Positions 1 through 9,104 of a stretch of 40,820 bases of DNA are shown in pieces. The notes under the pieces are model-generated. The model was not told the origin of the DNA, did no database searches, and saw only the letters and a list, made by a program, of their open reading frames with translations. The first letter of the stretch is position 1, and each line of letters starts with the position of its first letter. The stretch is taken from assembly GCA_903895515.1 (NCBI GenBank), contig CAITUB010000117.1, positions 1-40,820 on the forward strand, written 5' to 3'. Both the position numbers and the translations under genes were made by a program. The stretch is from an uncultured Acidimicrobium sp. GTDB taxonomy: Bacteria; Actinomycetota; Acidimicrobiia; Acidimicrobiales; Ilumatobacteraceae.

Positions 1-3000
1 GAATTTCGTTGTCATTCCACAAGGTTGTTGTAACCGCTGTCGTACCAAGAGCAAGACGCCCTACCGCGCCAAATCCGACACCCTTAATGACATAGGTGTG
101 CGCGCTATCGGTCGCTGGGTCGTAAAACGGTTTGTCAATTGCATACAGCGTTGGGTTGGTGTCACCAAGTGAGCACAAGCTGAGGGCGCCGTATTGTAAG
201 GCACCTTCAATGGTGATGCCAATATGTGTTGGTGCCTGGTCAACTGGGTGAATAACTCCAGGCCAAGCTTGGAATTCTGTTGAAATGGTGCGGAACTGTG
301 GGTTGTAGTCCAAGTTGCGATGCGCAAGAGTGCCTGGGTCGTTACCAACTAGGCGGTACACGTTCGGGCATGGACCTGCGGGAAGTGGACAGTTGTAAGT
401 GTCTACAGAAGGGAGAATGACTTCGTAGAAACCATTCACGTCGCTGTGTGCGGTGTACTTCCAGCGTCCAAGTTCGTCGTAAATACCAACAGGTGCATTT
501 GAAACAGGCGCTACTTCACCAAGCATCATGCTGCGGCGGTCCACTTGTACGTTCAAGTCGTCGTTCAGTAGTCCGTAGAACTTTGTCGGAAGCGGAACGT
601 CGGTGTACATCGAGAATCCTGCTGGCATCGAACGTCCACCAGAGACCGTTACTAACTTCGCGTCACAGATTGGCATGGTGCGACCAGCGAATGGAGTTCC
701 ACCGTTGTCGGCGAGGTCTTGATTCTTTTTGGCTTGATCGGCTTGTGAACTTGGAACGGTGTACATCGTTCCTGCGCACTGAGCAACAACACCTGAACCA
801 AGTGAGTTTCCATCGTGGCGGAGGCGCGATTGTGGGCTCACATTGAGTGAGTAACCGCCGCCATCACCAGTTCCAGTGCTCGAATACCCTTCGTTAGGAA
901 CGTATGTGTCGCCAGTAAACACGTTGACTGACATTTCGCTCGTAAATCGGTACAAACGGTTTGCTGCACTACCGGAGAAATAACCACCAACGTTTGCGTC
1001 GGTTACTTGCTTGGTGTTGAAACGGTCTGCGGGGTTAACCGCTTCAACGATGTAATCGCCAGAGAGAAGTGGCGCGGACATCGCAGGATTGTTTTGCGCA
1101 TTTGCGTAGAGAGATTCAAGATTGACGTTATTGGAGATAGCAGTGTTGAGGATTGCAGGATTGATCAAACTGGTGAGTGCATAGTTTCCGTTTACTGAAC
1201 CATCACCACCGATTTGGAACCCGCTCATTGGGGCTTCAACACAATCTGGTTGAGTTGGGTCAGTGTGAGTCCAGTCAACATTGGCCTTTGCTTTATGAGC
1301 TGGCAACGCCATTTCGCCTTGCAATACGTTGCCGTTTACATCGAGAGCAGTGCAACCAGTTGGGCGCGTCCAAGTTTCAGTCACGTAGTAGTCATGCGGC
1401 ATGCATGTTTGGCCGTTCTTCACAGCATTTGTTCCACGGTCCGTGTCAGCGCGCAAACATTCAAGTCCATCGCGACCAACGCCGTATTGCGCGACGGCAC
1501 CAGTTGCAGTCTTGACAAGTTGGCCATTTACCTTCTTGGTTTTCCAAAGTTGCATGGAAATTCCTGGAATACCTGGTTGGTAATCCTCTTGTACGGAATA
1601 TGCGGGATCGAATTCGTTACGGGTTACGTCGTAGGTAACGGTTCCGGCAATTCCGCCGTTTTCATATTTGGCTGCAGGAGTTACGCCATCGCCAGACCAG
1701 TAATCGGTTCCTGTTCCGTAGGCCTGAACACCGAAGTCCATTTTTGCGGAAAGGCCAATTACTGGCAAGAAGTTGTAGTCAACCTGTGCGCTGTGAATGG
1801 TGTGGGGGACAGGATCATTATCGGTTGTGTATGTGGTTCCGGTGTTCTTGAATCGCGAGTTATATGCCTCAACAATCAGAAACTGGTTAAGTGGGTATGC
1901 CTGGCTTAGGTCGTACTGACCGAATTCGTTGGTAACAGCAGTAGTCGATCCTTGATCCTCAAGTGAGTTTCCGCGTGTACGTACGCCGACAGTGAAGTTT
2001 GGAATGCCAGGTTCGCCAGCTTGTTGTGTTCCGTCGCCATTGAGATCGTTGAAGACCACACCAGTGAGGTCGGAGAACCATCCAAGAAGAAGAACATGCC
2101 CAACGTTGAGTGCTTCCGGGTTAGTAGCAGGACCACTCGTGCCCTGTGGCATAGCTGTTGCAGAACGACTTGGATTTTGAGTCGGGGAAATTGGCGTGAC
2201 TGTTACTCGCCACGGCGCAACCGAAGTTTGCGATGTGACGTTGAAATTTCCGTTCCAACCGTTGTCGCCTCCACTGAGTGTTAGCTGACCGCCAACAATC
2301 GTTGGCTTCGACACAAACGTCAAGGTGTATGTGCGAGGGTTGCCGTTTGAGCGCTGCGCACTAGTGATGCGAGGTAGAAGCGGTTGAATCTGGTCGCCGT
2401 CTACGTGGTATTGCAATACAGCGAGAATGTGGTTCTGCGATTCGTCCCAGAACGCAACGCTGTAGTCACCGGTCTGAAGTCCAGTAACACGGAAGGTTCC
2501 ATCGGTTCGCGCGCGACCTGTCCATACCACCTGGTCGGTAGGTGCGCTGCAATCTGCGAGACATGAAATAGAGACGACGCCATCTTCGATTGGCCCATCT
2601 TCTTTCGAGTTTGCCAAATTCAAACCAGCAAGTGGAGTAGCTCCACCTGAACCGATATACGAGCGACCAACCATGATCACACCGGTCATCACGCCATGGC
2701 CAGTAGTGCCACCATTGAATCCCGCACTTGCGTCGTAGTAAGCCTGTTCCTTCACGCTGTATGCATTTGGATCAGCAGTAAGTGAACGTGTGGCTTCCGC
2801 GTCATTCCAAACGTTGTCGTTGTGTGTAAGTCGAACAAAGCCGTGAGAGATAGGTGGAACGCGCTCGCCACCAACAATCAATTCGGTGTCGTAACCGGTG
2901 CCGCCTTCAATGTTCCATGAGTCCCAGTCATGCCCACCTTCAAGAGTGGTGGTTTGGACCCACTTCACTCCGTCGTGGCTGCGTGGATCCGGAGGCGTGA

Positions 3001-4147
3001 TGGAAACGGCGTAGCGGTTTGGTCCAAGGTTTGGAATAACGATGTCGCCGTAGTGGTCGGACAAGCAGGTTGATTCTGTTCCTGCAAGTGACCCACCAGT
3101 GGTGCCGCCATCGCCATACACAATCGGATTAGGTGTTCCATCATTATTCATCAGCACATTGCCGTTGCTGTCGGTTTGGTACTGCGTGCATAAGGGGTTG
3201 CCATATACGTCGGCGGTAACCATTCCGAGAACGTCGTTAATGCGAACCGAGAAACCTGACATGTCGGTCAGAGGGTCTCCGACAAGAGTTGGGTCTGTGA
3301 AGTTCGGACAGTTTGCCTCTTGGATAGCTGTAGGGGTGTCGCCATCGGCAACCAAGCAAGTCACCAGAGTTTCAGTTTGTCCGTCCCATTGACCGTTCGT
3401 CGATGCGTTGTCGTTGTACACGTGCACGCGCAACGTTGTGGTCTTTTTAGGAAGAGGGTTCATTGTCACGATGAACGGAGCATCAGCTTCTTCATTTACA
3501 GAAGTGACAACTTTGTTTACGACGGTGAAGTGAACACCATCAATTTTGAATCCAACCGAAGTTACAGAAACGAGATAGCTGCCGTCTTCAAGATTTGCTA
3601 GCGCGGCGATGTCGTCTTGGTTTCCAGAAGCAACGACGTCTGAGTGACCCTGTGCAGAGTGAATCGATGGCCATGGGCAGTCTGCAAGAGATGAAGTTTC
3701 ATTTGCTGGAAGCGGGGCATTAGCTCCACCTGCGTGGAGGTAAACGGAAAGAGCTGGGCTCGAGTCAGCAGTTGCCTGATCGACGGCAGCGCTAGCAGGC
3801 AGGCAGTCGATAACACTGCTTTCGGTGAATGAAGGGTCACCAGTGTTATCTGCGTTAATCAACCAATCAAATTTTGTAATGCGATCTCCAGCTTTTACTC
3901 CGGTGATGTACGGCTCTGCAGTTGCGCCATCACTTGAACTTTCAATACACAATGATTGTGGAGCTGTTGTTGCAAACGTTGAGCATCCAGATGCAGCAGC
4001 ATGAGCCGCGCTTACGTTGCTGAATGAAAGCGCTGGTGCCACAAGTGCCACTACAACAAAAATAGATATTGCATGAGTGATGCGAACTCGCAACGATTTT
4101 GCACTAGTGAGAATGTGTTGAAAACTTTTCATGTGTTTTGCGCTCAT
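1..4147 (-). CDS. Giant secreted SdrD/Cna-B-like surface protein (N-terminal 1,382 residues, 3' end outside window)
   Basis: The minus frame is open without a stop from ATG at 4147 to the left edge. It is easily missed because it has no stop inside the window. Residues 1-50 form a signal peptide: basic start, hydrophobic stretch from about 27 to 42, and AHA-A cleavage near 50. The rest is Asn/Gly/Thr/Asp-rich and Lys-poor, as in exported beta-sandwich proteins. Around residues 693-760 it reads GVVFNDLNGDG, then AGEPGI, then TNEFGQYDL, a clear SdrD B-like fold signature. Weaker repeats of this type lie near 450-620, 800-900 and 1240-1290. The last 50 residues (YVIKGVGFG...LALGTTAV) look like the start of an IPT/TIG domain. 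Scattered Cys pairs suggest disulphides. Likely role: cell-surface adhesin or scaffold (inference). A second in-frame ATG lies at 4132. The upstream SD is weak (GAAAAG), and no clear -10 box was found. Confidence 0.85.
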   Translation of the reverse strand, partial: MSAKHMKSFQHILTSAKSLRVRITHAISIFVVVALVAPALSFSNVSAAHAAASGCSTFATTAPQSLCIESSSDGATAEPYITGVKAGDRITKFDWLINADNTGDPSFTESSVIDCLPASAAVDQATADSSPALSVYLHAGGANAPLPANETSSLADCPWPSIHSAQGHSDVVASGNQDDIAALANLEDGSYLVSVTSVGFKIDGVHFTVVNKVVTSVNEEADAPFIVTMNPLPKKTTTLRVHVYNDNASTNGQWDGQTETLVTCLVADGDTPTAIQEANCPNFTDPTLVGDPLTDMSGFSVRINDVLGMVTADVYGNPLCTQYQTDSNGNVLMNNDGTPNPIVYGDGGTTGGSLAGTESTCLSDHYGDIVIPNLGPNRYAVSITPPDPRSHDGVKWVQTTTLEGGHDWDSWNIEGGTGYDTELIVGGERVPPISHGFVRLTHNDNVWNDAEATRSLTADPNAYSVKEQAYYDASAGFNGGTTGHGVMTGVIMVGRSYIGSGGATPLAGLNLANSKEDGPIEDGVVSISCLADCSAPTDQVVWTGRARTDGTFRVTGLQTGDYSVAFWDESQNHILAVLQYHVDGDQIQPLLPRITSAQRSNGNPRTYTLTFVSKPTIVGGQLTLSGGDNGWNGNFNVTSQTSVAPWRVTVTPISPTQNPSRSATAMPQGTSGPATNPEALNVGHVLLLGWFSDLTGVVFNDLNGDGTQQAGEPGIPNFTVGVRTRGNSLEDQGSTTAVTNEFGQYDLSQAYPLNQFLIVEAYNSRFKNTGTTYTTDNDPVPHTIHSAQVDYNFLPVIGLSAKMDFGVQAYGTGTDYWSGDGVTPAAKYENGGIAGTVTYDVTRNEFDPAYSVQEDYQPGIPGISMQLWKTKKVNGQLVKTATGAVAQYGVGRDGLECLRADTDRGTNAVKNGQTCMPHDYYVTETWTRPTGCTALDVNGNVLQGEMALPAHKAKANVDWTHTDPTQPDCVEAPMSGFQIGGDGSVNGNYALTSLINPAILNTAISNNVNLESLYANAQNNPAMSAPLLSGDYIVEAVNPADRFNTKQVTDANVGGYFSGSAANRLYRFTSEMSVNVFTGDTYVPNEGYSSTGTGDGGGYSLNVSPQSRLRHDGNSLGSGVVAQCAGTMYTVPSSQADQAKKNQDLADNGGTPFAGRTMPICDAKLVTVSGGRSMPAGFSMYTDVPLPTKFYGLLNDDLNVQVDRRSMMLGEVAPVSNAPVGIYDELGRWKYTAHSDVNGFYEVILPSVDTYNCPLPAGPCPNVYRLVGNDPGTLAHRNLDYNPQFRTISTEFQAWPGVIHPVDQAPTHIGITIEGALQYGALSLCSLGDTNPTLYAIDKPFYDPATDSAHTYVIKGVGFGAVGRLALGTTAVTTTLWNDNEI

Positions 4148-4325
4148 GTTTCTTTTCAAATTCGTCTTGGATAAAAATTGGATGTCTCTTGTAATAAGCA
4201 GGCAGTGAGTGTGACGAGATTTGGATCAGAATTGGATTTTGATAATCCTCAACTTGTGGCAACTATCCCTCAAACAAAATGGGATGATCAGACAAAACTT
4301 CTGTAGGTCAATGAATTGGCACTTG

Positions 4326-4331
4326 TAGCCT
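4326..4331 (+). promoter_or_regulatory. Leaderless -10 box TAGCCT for the 4339 gene
   Basis: TAGCCT is followed by 7 nt (TCGAAAC) and then ATG at 4339. There is no SD between them. This matches the TANNNT-N6-8-start pattern repeated through the window. The 191-base gap 4148-4338 otherwise shows only AT-rich sequence. Confidence 0.6.
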
Positions 4332-4338
4332 TCGAAAC

Positions 4339-4854
4339 ATGAATACAACTTCTTTGATGAATCGATTTGCAATTGATGCACCTACTCGATCCATATATCG
4401 GACTGTGCTAGCGGTATCTGCGTTGATCATGTTGTTTTGTGCAACGTTGTTAATTCGTGGTTGGCAGCCAATGGGGCAGAGTGCTACACAAATACGTTCA
4501 GTAGTCGCTCCGAACATGCCAACAAGCACGCAAATTGAAAATCAATTTGGCATTCGCTTCCTAGGAGTAGATGTCACAGCTGGTGGCGGCATGCTTCAGA
4601 TTCGCTATCAAGTTCTAGACAGCGCAAAGACAGAAGCGTTGCACGATGAGCAAACAGCACCATTCGTGTTAGACGCCGCAGGGCACAAATATGCCGATCC
4701 CGGCATTGTCGGCCACAGTCACATCGGCAAAACCAAAGCAGCTGGTACTACCGATTACATCTTGCTGGCTAATGCACAAGGCGGGGTTGAGGCGGGCATG
4801 TTTGTCACCATTCAGGTAGGAACATTCACTCTCACTCAGGTTCCGGTCCGATGA
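4339..4854 (+). CDS. Unknown membrane-anchored exported protein, first gene of a copC-copD operon
   Basis: 171 residues. One membrane helix near residues 21-43 is followed by an outside domain. I do not recognise a family. The C-terminal half has a GHKYADPGIVGHSHIGK stretch with three His and is mostly beta-type sequence. That could bind metal, but this is a guess from composition and neighbours. The stop overlaps the next gene's start (ATGA, 4851-4854), so the two are co-translated, and the third gene encodes a CopC-CopD fusion. The start is supported by the leaderless -10 box 7 nt upstream. Confidence 0.75.
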   Translation: MNTTSLMNRFAIDAPTRSIYRTVLAVSALIMLFCATLLIRGWQPMGQSATQIRSVVAPNMPTSTQIENQFGIRFLGVDVTAGGGMLQIRYQVLDSAKTEALHDEQTAPFVLDAAGHKYADPGIVGHSHIGKTKAAGTTDYILLANAQGGVEAGMFVTIQVGTFTLTQVPVR

Positions 4855-5255
4855 AACGCTTCTTGATTGGTGTCCTTGCACTTGTACTTGCAGGCTGTGG
4901 GACTTGTTCTTCAACGTGCAAAGAAGGCATCACGTTCTATGTTGCCGATGTTGCCGGCTCATTAGCACGAGGCACTTCGCAAGAGTTGAAAATTTGCTTC
5001 GATGACACGTGTAAGAGCATTGTGATATCTCGCGACAACGTTGGCGGGTCGGTGTTTGTGCCGTTCGGTGGCGTGGGAGACAGTGGCAATCACAAAGTAA
5101 CGGTCGACGGAACTGCTGCTATCCATGGCGAATACAGTGGGAAAATTGAGAGTTACAAGCAAGAGCTAGATAACGGCTGCGGAACTTGCAGGTTGGCAAC
5201 GATAAAGATCGCCGCAAACGGAACGCTAACCCCAGCTACTTCAGTCCAGGGATGA
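4851..5255 (+). CDS. Unknown small Cys-rich lipoprotein, second gene of the operon
   Basis: 134 residues. It starts MKRFLIGVLALVLAGC, a short type II signal peptide with lipobox LAGC, so the mature protein starts at a lipidated Cys16. Further Cys occur as CGTCSSTC just after the lipobox, as CFDDTC around residues 48-53 and as GCGTC around 109-113. The middle is beta-rich. I recognise no family. Several Cys next to a copper-transport gene suggest metal or redox handling (inference). Both ends are joined by ATGA overlaps to the neighbours (4851-4854 and 5252-5255). Confidence 0.75.
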   Translation: MKRFLIGVLALVLAGCGTCSSTCKEGITFYVADVAGSLARGTSQELKICFDDTCKSIVISRDNVGGSVFVPFGGVGDSGNHKVTVDGTAAIHGEYSGKIESYKQELDNGCGTCRLATIKIAANGTLTPATSVQG

Positions 5256-6994
5256 TTCGTTGGTTGCGCTGGTGCGTTGCAGCACTAGTCGCATTTCTTA
5301 TCTTGCCGGCAAGCGCTGTTTTTGCACATGCCGCTTTTCTTGGAGCGTCAATATCTGACGGAGCGGTAATTGCGCAGGCCCCAACCACAGTTGAGTTTGC
5401 ATTTAATGAAAAAGTCCTTCTTGGCGCAAGTTCTGTTGAACTCGTACTCGTTGGCAAGAACGAGACTGTTCAGCTTTCGCTGAGTACGAAGATGTCTGGC
5501 ACGGTGCTTGTTGCACAGATGCCCGTGCTTGCAAAGGGTCAATACTTGCTTCGATTCACGGCAGTAGATCCTGCAGATCTTCATAAAACGATCGGATCAA
5601 TCTCATTTGGTGTGGGGGTGTTAGCTCCATTGTCGAAGGCATCTGAGCAGATCACGAGTTCGTGGTGGACCGCTGCGCTGAGAGCGATGTCGGACATTGC
5701 AATTTTTGTGTTGATTGGAATAACGCTTCTCGCGGCACGAACGGTGAAATCAGACAAAAAACTAGTTGATGGAATTGCTCAATGGGTGTCGCCATTGGCT
5801 ATTGGATTGGCATCGATTTGGTTTGCGCTTATTGCTTTGGATATTGCAAGTGTCGGCGTAAGGAATATCAATTTCATATCGCTGCTGTTCACCAGCGACC
5901 CTGGCCGTCGCGCCGTAATAGGAATCCCGCTGGCCTATTGCCTCGTCGTGCTTTCGAAACAATTGCGAGCATCGATTGTTGATGAAGCGACACAGTATTT
6001 GTCGCGTGTGTTGTGCGGAGTTGGAGTGTTCTTGGCGATCATTTCTTCGATGGGTGGACATACCCCAGTCGGAGGCAATGCCTTCACTGGACTTGTGATA
6101 CACAGCGTTCACATGTACACACTTGGTGCATGGGTCGGCGTCATGGCAGTGGTGTTCGTCGTTGTCCGAAGCAATCGTGAATATGGCTGGTTGTGGAGTA
6201 GCGCATCGCAAGTCTTCACAGTTTCTGCTCCATTGGTCATCGCTACGGGAATCTTGCTAACGGGTCGTGTAGCTGTCACCGTTACTTCGCTGCTGTCAAC
6301 CAATTATGGGTTGCGTTTGATTGGTAAAATTGCGATCACCGTTGTGATGCTGGTGTTTGGTCTCCTCGCTGGCAGAAAGATTCGGAACGGGACACACCCA
6401 CGCTTCATTAGCGGTGAATTGATGTTGGCTGTGATCGCCCTTTGTGTTGCATCGACAATGGCAACAAGTGCACCTGCAGTTGGCAAGCAGTACGAGAAAA
6501 CTGTTGCAGCAGTTCCTCAAATCCTTACGGGAAACTCTGAAGATCTCACGGTAAATGCAAGCTTGGTTCCAGCACAAACCGGCCCGAATATCTTGCAGGT
6601 ACGTGTGTTGAATACTCGAAAACCCGCACCTGGCGTTGTGAGCAACATTTTGGTAACGCTGTATTCGGGTGATGGAACGGCGATTGCTCAGCGAAGTTCG
6701 ACAATTGAAAATGGCGTAATCGAATGGAACGACATCGACATTTTGGTGCCAGGAGATGTGAAGATTCGTGTCGACATTGAACGACCTGAATCTCCAGTTG
6801 CTCCTTTCCTATCAAATTTCAACGTTGCGTCGCCGCCGACAGTTAAAGCGGAAACAGTGATATCTGATATGCGACTTCAGCCGATGACGCAGACTATTGG
6901 TTTGCTGGTGCTGCTAAGTGCGTTGGGCATCGTGGTATTGGGTGCTGTTCGAAACAGGAACCGCACAGTAAAAAGCGCTTCCGACAATCACTGA
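5252..6994 (+). CDS. CopC-CopD (YcnJ-type) copper resistance/uptake membrane protein
   Basis: 580 residues from ATG 5252, which overlaps the upstream stop as ATGA. A longer frame from 5186 would add 22 hydrophilic residues ahead of the signal peptide and is less likely. A signal peptide is cut before His26 (VFA-HAAF), giving the N-terminal His of a CopC copper site. The CopC domain spans about 26-125 and ends with the D-L-H-K motif that supplies the other ligands. A polytopic CopD domain of about eight helices follows (roughly 145-415), with His-containing SMGGH and IHSVHM segments. Then come an outside beta domain (about 440-555), a last helix and a basic tail. CopC-CopD fusions bind periplasmic or extracellular copper and are linked to import or homeostasis. 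The last 101 bases overlap the convergent trhO coding sequence. Confidence 0.87.
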   Translation: MIRWLRWCVAALVAFLILPASAVFAHAAFLGASISDGAVIAQAPTTVEFAFNEKVLLGASSVELVLVGKNETVQLSLSTKMSGTVLVAQMPVLAKGQYLLRFTAVDPADLHKTIGSISFGVGVLAPLSKASEQITSSWWTAALRAMSDIAIFVLIGITLLAARTVKSDKKLVDGIAQWVSPLAIGLASIWFALIALDIASVGVRNINFISLLFTSDPGRRAVIGIPLAYCLVVLSKQLRASIVDEATQYLSRVLCGVGVFLAIISSMGGHTPVGGNAFTGLVIHSVHMYTLGAWVGVMAVVFVVVRSNREYGWLWSSASQVFTVSAPLVIATGILLTGRVAVTVTSLLSTNYGLRLIGKIAITVVMLVFGLLAGRKIRNGTHPRFISGELMLAVIALCVASTMATSAPAVGKQYEKTVAAVPQILTGNSEDLTVNASLVPAQTGPNILQVRVLNTRKPAPGVVSNILVTLYSGDGTAIAQRSSTIENGVIEWNDIDILVPGDVKIRVDIERPESPVAPFLSNFNVASPPTVKAETVISDMRLQPMTQTIGLLVLLSALGIVVLGAVRNRNRTVKSASDNH

Positions 6995-7787
6995 GTTCGC
7001 AGTTATAAAAATGATTAGTCGGTGAATGGCAGTAGTCGCATTCACCAATTACCGAAGCCGACGGGCTGAATTCCAAATTGAGACGTGCATCAAATACGTA
7101 CAGCGACCCTTCCCATAAGCCTCTGTCGCGATATTTCTCGCCGTACCGAACGATGCCACCTTCAATTTGATAGATCTCCTTGAAACCGCGGTTCTTCATG
7201 ATGAGCGAGAGAACTTCGCAGCGGATTCCACCTGTGCAATAAGTGATAATCGGTTTGTCTTTGATGTGGTCGTATTTGCCACTCTCCAATTCGGCGATGA
7301 AGTCACGCGTTGATTCAGTTTGCGGCACAATCGCGTCTCGAAACTTTCCGATTTTTGCTTCGAATGCATTGCGTCCGTCGAAAAACACCACGTCATCGCG
7401 CTCAGAGACGAGTGCGTTCACTTCCTCTGGTTTCAAGTGAATGCCACCACCTACGACTCCGTTTTCGTCAACCACAATTTCGTCGGGAACACCGAAGGTG
7501 ACAATTTCGTCGCGAACTTTTATCTGCAAGTCGGGGAAGTCATCTTTACCTCCATCAGACCATTTGAATTCCATGGTTTTAAAAGATGGGTAACTTTTCG
7601 TCACCCTGATGTACTTCTTCACTTGGTCAATGGGTCCGCCAACAGTGCCATTAATCCCGTGCTTCGAGATGAGAATCCGTCCGTACAATCCGAGGCGTTC
7701 GCATAGTGCGCGCTGCCACAGCCGTATCGCGTCAGGATCAACGATCGGTGTGAACTTGTAATAGAGGAGGATTTTAGAGGTACTTAT
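6894..7787 (-). CDS. trhO: tRNA uridine(34) hydroxylase TrhO (YceA family), apparent AUA start
   Basis: Rhodanese-like enzyme that hydroxylates U34 of certain tRNAs in an oxygen-dependent way. An acylphosphatase-like N-terminal domain ([10 protein letters not shown]..., then [12 protein letters not shown]) is followed by a rhodanese domain with [10 protein letters not shown] and the catalytic loop YCTGGIRCE (Cys near 184). A C-terminal zinc-ribbon-like tail has CDYC, NC...DC, CGSC and RCP. The first ordinary start is a TTG at 7688, which would delete about 33 residues of the conserved N-domain. Upstream of it the frame stays open to a TAA at 7799-7797 with no ATG, GTG or TTG. ATA at 7787-7785 (then Ser-Thr-Ser-Lys-Ile-Leu-Leu) gives 297 residues. 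It sits exactly 6 nt after TAAACT, a leaderless -10 box. CTG inside the domain is a poorer alternative. Confidence 0.88.
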   Translation of the reverse strand: MSTSKILLYYKFTPIVDPDAIRLWQRALCERLGLYGRILISKHGINGTVGGPIDQVKKYIRVTKSYPSFKTMEFKWSDGGKDDFPDLQIKVRDEIVTFGVPDEIVVDENGVVGGGIHLKPEEVNALVSERDDVVFFDGRNAFEAKIGKFRDAIVPQTESTRDFIAELESGKYDHIKDKPIITYCTGGIRCEVLSLIMKNRGFKEIYQIEGGIVRYGEKYRDRGLWEGSLYVFDARLNLEFSPSASVIGECDYCHSPTNHFYNCELSDCRKRFLLCGSCFEQHPIPRCPTHLAAPANQ

Positions 7788-7793
7788 GTGAAT

Positions 7794-7799
7794 AGTTTA
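7794..7799 (-). promoter_or_regulatory. Leaderless -10 box TAAACT for trhO
   Basis: On the minus strand TAAACT, then ATTCAC, then ATA at 7787. The spacing is 6 nt, the same as for era, glyS and menG. The in-frame stop TAA forms the first half of the box, so translation cannot start further upstream. Confidence 0.55.
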
Positions 7800-7810
7800 T
7801 ACGCTGTTTA

Positions 7811-7816
7811 TATGGT
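7811..7816 (+). promoter_or_regulatory. Possible -10 box TATGGT for the GNAT gene
   Basis: TATGGT lies 8 nt before GTG 7825. It faces away from the trhO -10 box only 11 bases to its left, so the two genes would share a very small divergent promoter region. Confidence 0.4.
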
Positions 7817-7824
7817 GATTCGTT

Positions 7825-8313
7825 GTGATTGATTACAGCATTAGAGCCATGTCCACATCGGATTTGGAAATGGTGTGGGCTATTAATCAGGAGAATATTC
7901 CAGCGGTTGGTGAAGAAACTGTTGAAGTTCTCGCGAGTCTGCATGCGATGTCGTCGATCTCACTTGTGGCAGAAGTGGACAGCGTGGTTGTCGGATTCTG
8001 CATGGTGCTCAGTCCGCACACGACATATCGCAGTCCTAACTACCTGTATTTCTGTGAGCGTTATGAAGATTTCATCTATCTTGATCGAGTTGCTGTTACC
8101 AGCGATTACCAAGGTGCTGGCGTTGGCGCAGCCTTGTATCGCAAGGTCGAACAAATGGCAGAAGCGTCACTATTCGCTTTAGAGGTAAACACAAAACCCA
8201 GAAACGAAGGTTCTTTGCGGTTTCACACACGTGAAGGTTTCACACTGTTGGAAGAAGTGGAAACTCGACCTGGCAAAATGGTCGGTTTTATGATCAAGAA
8301 ATTGAAGGGATGA
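7825..8313 (+). CDS. GNAT-family N-acetyltransferase
   Basis: 162 residues. The acetyl-CoA binding segment is DRVAVTSDYQGAGVGAALY (about 93-111, Q-G-x-G-x-G/A form), preceded by the hydrophobic strand VVVGFCMVL. The late N-E-G-SLRFHTREGF segment is typical of RimI-like GNATs. The substrate cannot be told. Start GTG 7825 follows an in-frame TGA at 7816, so it cannot be longer. ATG 7849 is an alternative that trims 8 residues. The stop overlaps the following SDR start (ATGA), so the two form an operon. Confidence 0.82.
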   Translation: MIDYSIRAMSTSDLEMVWAINQENIPAVGEETVEVLASLHAMSSISLVAEVDSVVVGFCMVLSPHTTYRSPNYLYFCERYEDFIYLDRVAVTSDYQGAGVGAALYRKVEQMAEASLFALEVNTKPRNEGSLRFHTREGFTLLEEVETRPGKMVGFMIKKLKG

Positions 8314-9074
8314 CAACGATGACTCAAGTTGCCGTAGTTACAGGTGCCGCGCAAGGAATTGGGCGCCGAACAGCACAGGTACTCAATGAACAAGGTTGGA
8401 GCCTCGTTCTGCTCGACTTGCAACACGTTGATGCTTCTGAATACAAATCTGCATTGGTACTTGCGGGAGACATTTCCGATGAACAATTTGTGGAGTCTGC
8501 TGCACAGCAATGCATTGACAAGTTTGGCCGTGTCGATGCATTGGTGAACAACGCAGGTATTTCATGCATCAGTTCAGCACTGGAAACGTCTGCAGAGTTG
8601 TATCGCAAGGTCATAGATGTGAATTTGGTTGCGCCTTTTCTGCTGGCCAAAGCATTTGGGCGTGTGATGATCGCGAACGGATCTGGTTCGGTGGTCAACG
8701 TTGCCTCTGTTGCTGGGCTGCAAGGTGTGGCAGACCGTTCTGCGTACAACGCAAGCAAGCATGGACTTATTGGGCTCACGCGCACGCTTGCAGTTGAGTG
8801 GGGCGCAAAGGGCGTTCGGGTTAATGCGGTGTGTCCTGGCTGGGTGAAAACCGAAATGGACCATAAAGACCAGGCCGGTGGCAGTTACAGCGACGCAGAC
8901 ATCATGGAGCACGTACCAATGGGCCGGTTCGCAAAACCTGATGACATTGCTCAAGCCATCGCATTTCTGTGTGATTCTTCAAAATCTGGGTTCATCAATG
9001 GAGTTGCTTTGCCAGTAGATGGTGGCTGGACGGCCGATGGTTCCTGGCAATCACTTCGACTGAAGCACCGTTAG
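8310..9074 (+). CDS. SDR-family NAD(P)-dependent oxidoreductase
   Basis: 254 residues of a classical short-chain dehydrogenase. It has the Rossmann motif TGAAQGIG near 12-19, NNAG near 80, the catalytic Ser of NVASVAG, YNASK near 145, the PG..KTEM segment, and a C-terminal VALPVDGGW ending. The substrate is not predictable; such enzymes reduce or oxidise alcohol/ketone groups. The start overlaps the GNAT stop as ATGA. A second ATG three codons on (8319) would also fit. Confidence 0.85.
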   Translation: MTTMTQVAVVTGAAQGIGRRTAQVLNEQGWSLVLLDLQHVDASEYKSALVLAGDISDEQFVESAAQQCIDKFGRVDALVNNAGISCISSALETSAELYRKVIDVNLVAPFLLAKAFGRVMIANGSGSVVNVASVAGLQGVADRSAYNASKHGLIGLTRTLAVEWGAKGVRVNAVCPGWVKTEMDHKDQAGGSYSDADIMEHVPMGRFAKPDDIAQAIAFLCDSSKSGFINGVALPVDGGWTADGSWQSLRLKHR

Positions 9075-9077
9075 CAC

Positions 9078-9083
9078 TAGGTT
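9078..9083 (+). promoter_or_regulatory. -10 box TAGGTT for the 33-residue gene
   Basis: TAGGTT lies 21 nt before ATG 9105, leaving room for a short leader that contains a full SD. This contrasts with the leaderless genes around it. Confidence 0.4.
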
Positions 9084-9104
9084 GTAAGTGTCAAAGGAGC
9101 CATC

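Noticed and set aside
448-3601. Many plus-strand open frames within 1-4147, the longest 231 residues at 1214-1909
   Set aside because: They lie opposite a continuous 1,382-codon minus-strand frame with a signal peptide and recognisable domains. Their translations are low-complexity and resemble no protein.
5762-6211. 149-residue minus-strand frame inside the CopC-CopD gene
   Set aside because: Shadow of a long membrane-protein frame. His/Cys-rich composition is typical of antisense readings; no start signal.
6894-7688. TTG 7688 as the start of trhO
   Set aside because: It would remove the conserved first strand and helix of the N-terminal domain, and there is no SD or -10 box at the right distance.
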